From positions 1-5,128 of the forward strand of contig DGOK01000027.1 of assembly GCA_002389385.1 (NCBI GenBank): a DNA stretch of 5,128 nt, in the 5' to 3' direction. The notes under the pieces were generated by a model. It was not told the origin of the DNA and searched no databases. It saw only the letters and a program-made list of their open reading frames with translations. How positions within the stretch are numbered: the first letter of the stretch is position 1; the number at the start of each line of letters is the position of its first letter. Origin of the DNA: Rhodospirillaceae bacterium UBA4468. GTDB lineage: Bacteria; Pseudomonadota; Alphaproteobacteria; Rhodospirillales; Casp-alpha2. Positions 4,953 through 5,128 of the stretch are shown piece by piece. The position numbers and the translations under genes are program-made.

Positions 4953-4981
4953 ACATTACGGAGACACTCGCCGATGGTCAA
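4953..4981 (-). promoter_or_regulatory. Candidate promoter of tRNA-Lys
   Basis: On the minus strand TTGACC (4981-4976) and TAATGT (4958-4953) are separated by exactly 17 bases, a good sigma-70 arrangement. Initiation near 4946 would give a precursor with a 5' leader of roughly 75 bases. It lies downstream of the coaD stop, which fits separate transcription of the tRNA. Confidence 0.5.
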
Positions 4982-5034
4982 CGCTGGATTTGCATAAACC
5001 CATAGATTTTTACACCTAAAGCGATTTCTTGCCG

Positions 5035-5128
5035 TTATTCCTTTGAATCTAGCTCTGCAAAACGTGAAATTAGACGTGATTTTACGTCCTGTGAAACGAA
5101 ATGACCGATATCGCCGCCGAGTCGGCCA
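5035..5128 (-). CDS. coaD: Pantetheine-phosphate adenylyltransferase, C-terminal end (partial)
   Basis: Only the last 30 codons lie inside the window; the gene continues past the right edge. The residues G-R-L-G-G-D-I-G-H-F-V-S then D-V-K-S-R-L and R-F match the conserved C-terminal end of CoaD (L-G-G-D-hydrophobic-x-x-F-V-x-P-x-V). CoaD transfers AMP from ATP to 4'-phosphopantetheine, giving dephospho-CoA, the penultimate step of coenzyme A synthesis in the cytoplasm. The N-terminal nucleotide-binding part cannot be checked. tRNA-Lys follows 164 bases downstream on the same strand, and I see no clear terminator between. Identification rests on a short segment, so it is good but not certain. 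Confidence 0.8.
   Translation of the reverse strand, partial: GRLGGDIGHFVSQDVKSRLISRFAELDSKE

Overview
The window looks like a chromosomal segment of a motile Gram-negative bacterium, most likely an alphaproteobacterium of moderate GC content (Rhodospirillales-like). The basis is a short (98-residue) FliN, a lipobox lipoprotein, CoaD followed by a tRNA, and generally small compact genes. The assignment to a group is inference; the sequence holds no rRNA or other firm taxonomic marker. I see no mobile element, CRISPR array or phage gene.

Left part, plus strand (1-1495): a regulatory region with a near-consensus CRP-type site (TGTGA-N6-TCACT) and a plausible sigma-70 promoter precedes a ChaC-family gamma-glutamylcyclotransferase, expected to degrade glutathione. 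Its conserved N-terminal strand reads upstream of the only standard start codon (GTG 347), so a CTG start at 284 behind a GAGG ribosome binding site is more likely. After a 113-bp gap come fliN (flagellar motor switch) and a 67-residue helical protein one base downstream of it, evidently translationally coupled.

Middle part (1516-3475): a small minus-strand lipoprotein and a plus-strand protein consisting of a lone cyclic-nucleotide-binding-type domain are divergent. The latter converges on a minus-strand helical protein of unknown family. That last gene is notable: a 289-residue reading frame (3191 to 2322) is broken by a single in-frame TAA at codon 56, with apparently protein-like sequence on both sides. 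This suggests a nonsense mutation, a recent pseudogene, or (less likely) recoding. The 284-bp gap upstream of it holds an extended -10 promoter pointing rightward, a 7-bp inverted repeat and a doubtful 32-codon ORF.

Right part, minus strand (3476-5128): an enolase-superfamily enzyme of the mandelate racemase type with all metal ligands, a KxK motif and an Asp-His dyad; a strong intrinsic terminator; tRNA-Lys(UUU) with its own promoter; and the last 30 codons of coaD (pantetheine-phosphate adenylyltransferase), entering from beyond the right edge.

The genes do not form one pathway. The window reads as housekeeping and single-function neighbours. The points worth checking are the interrupted gene, the non-standard starts of chaC and the racemase-like gene, the orphan nucleotide-binding domain, and the possible transcript running into the 3' end of the racemase-like gene.
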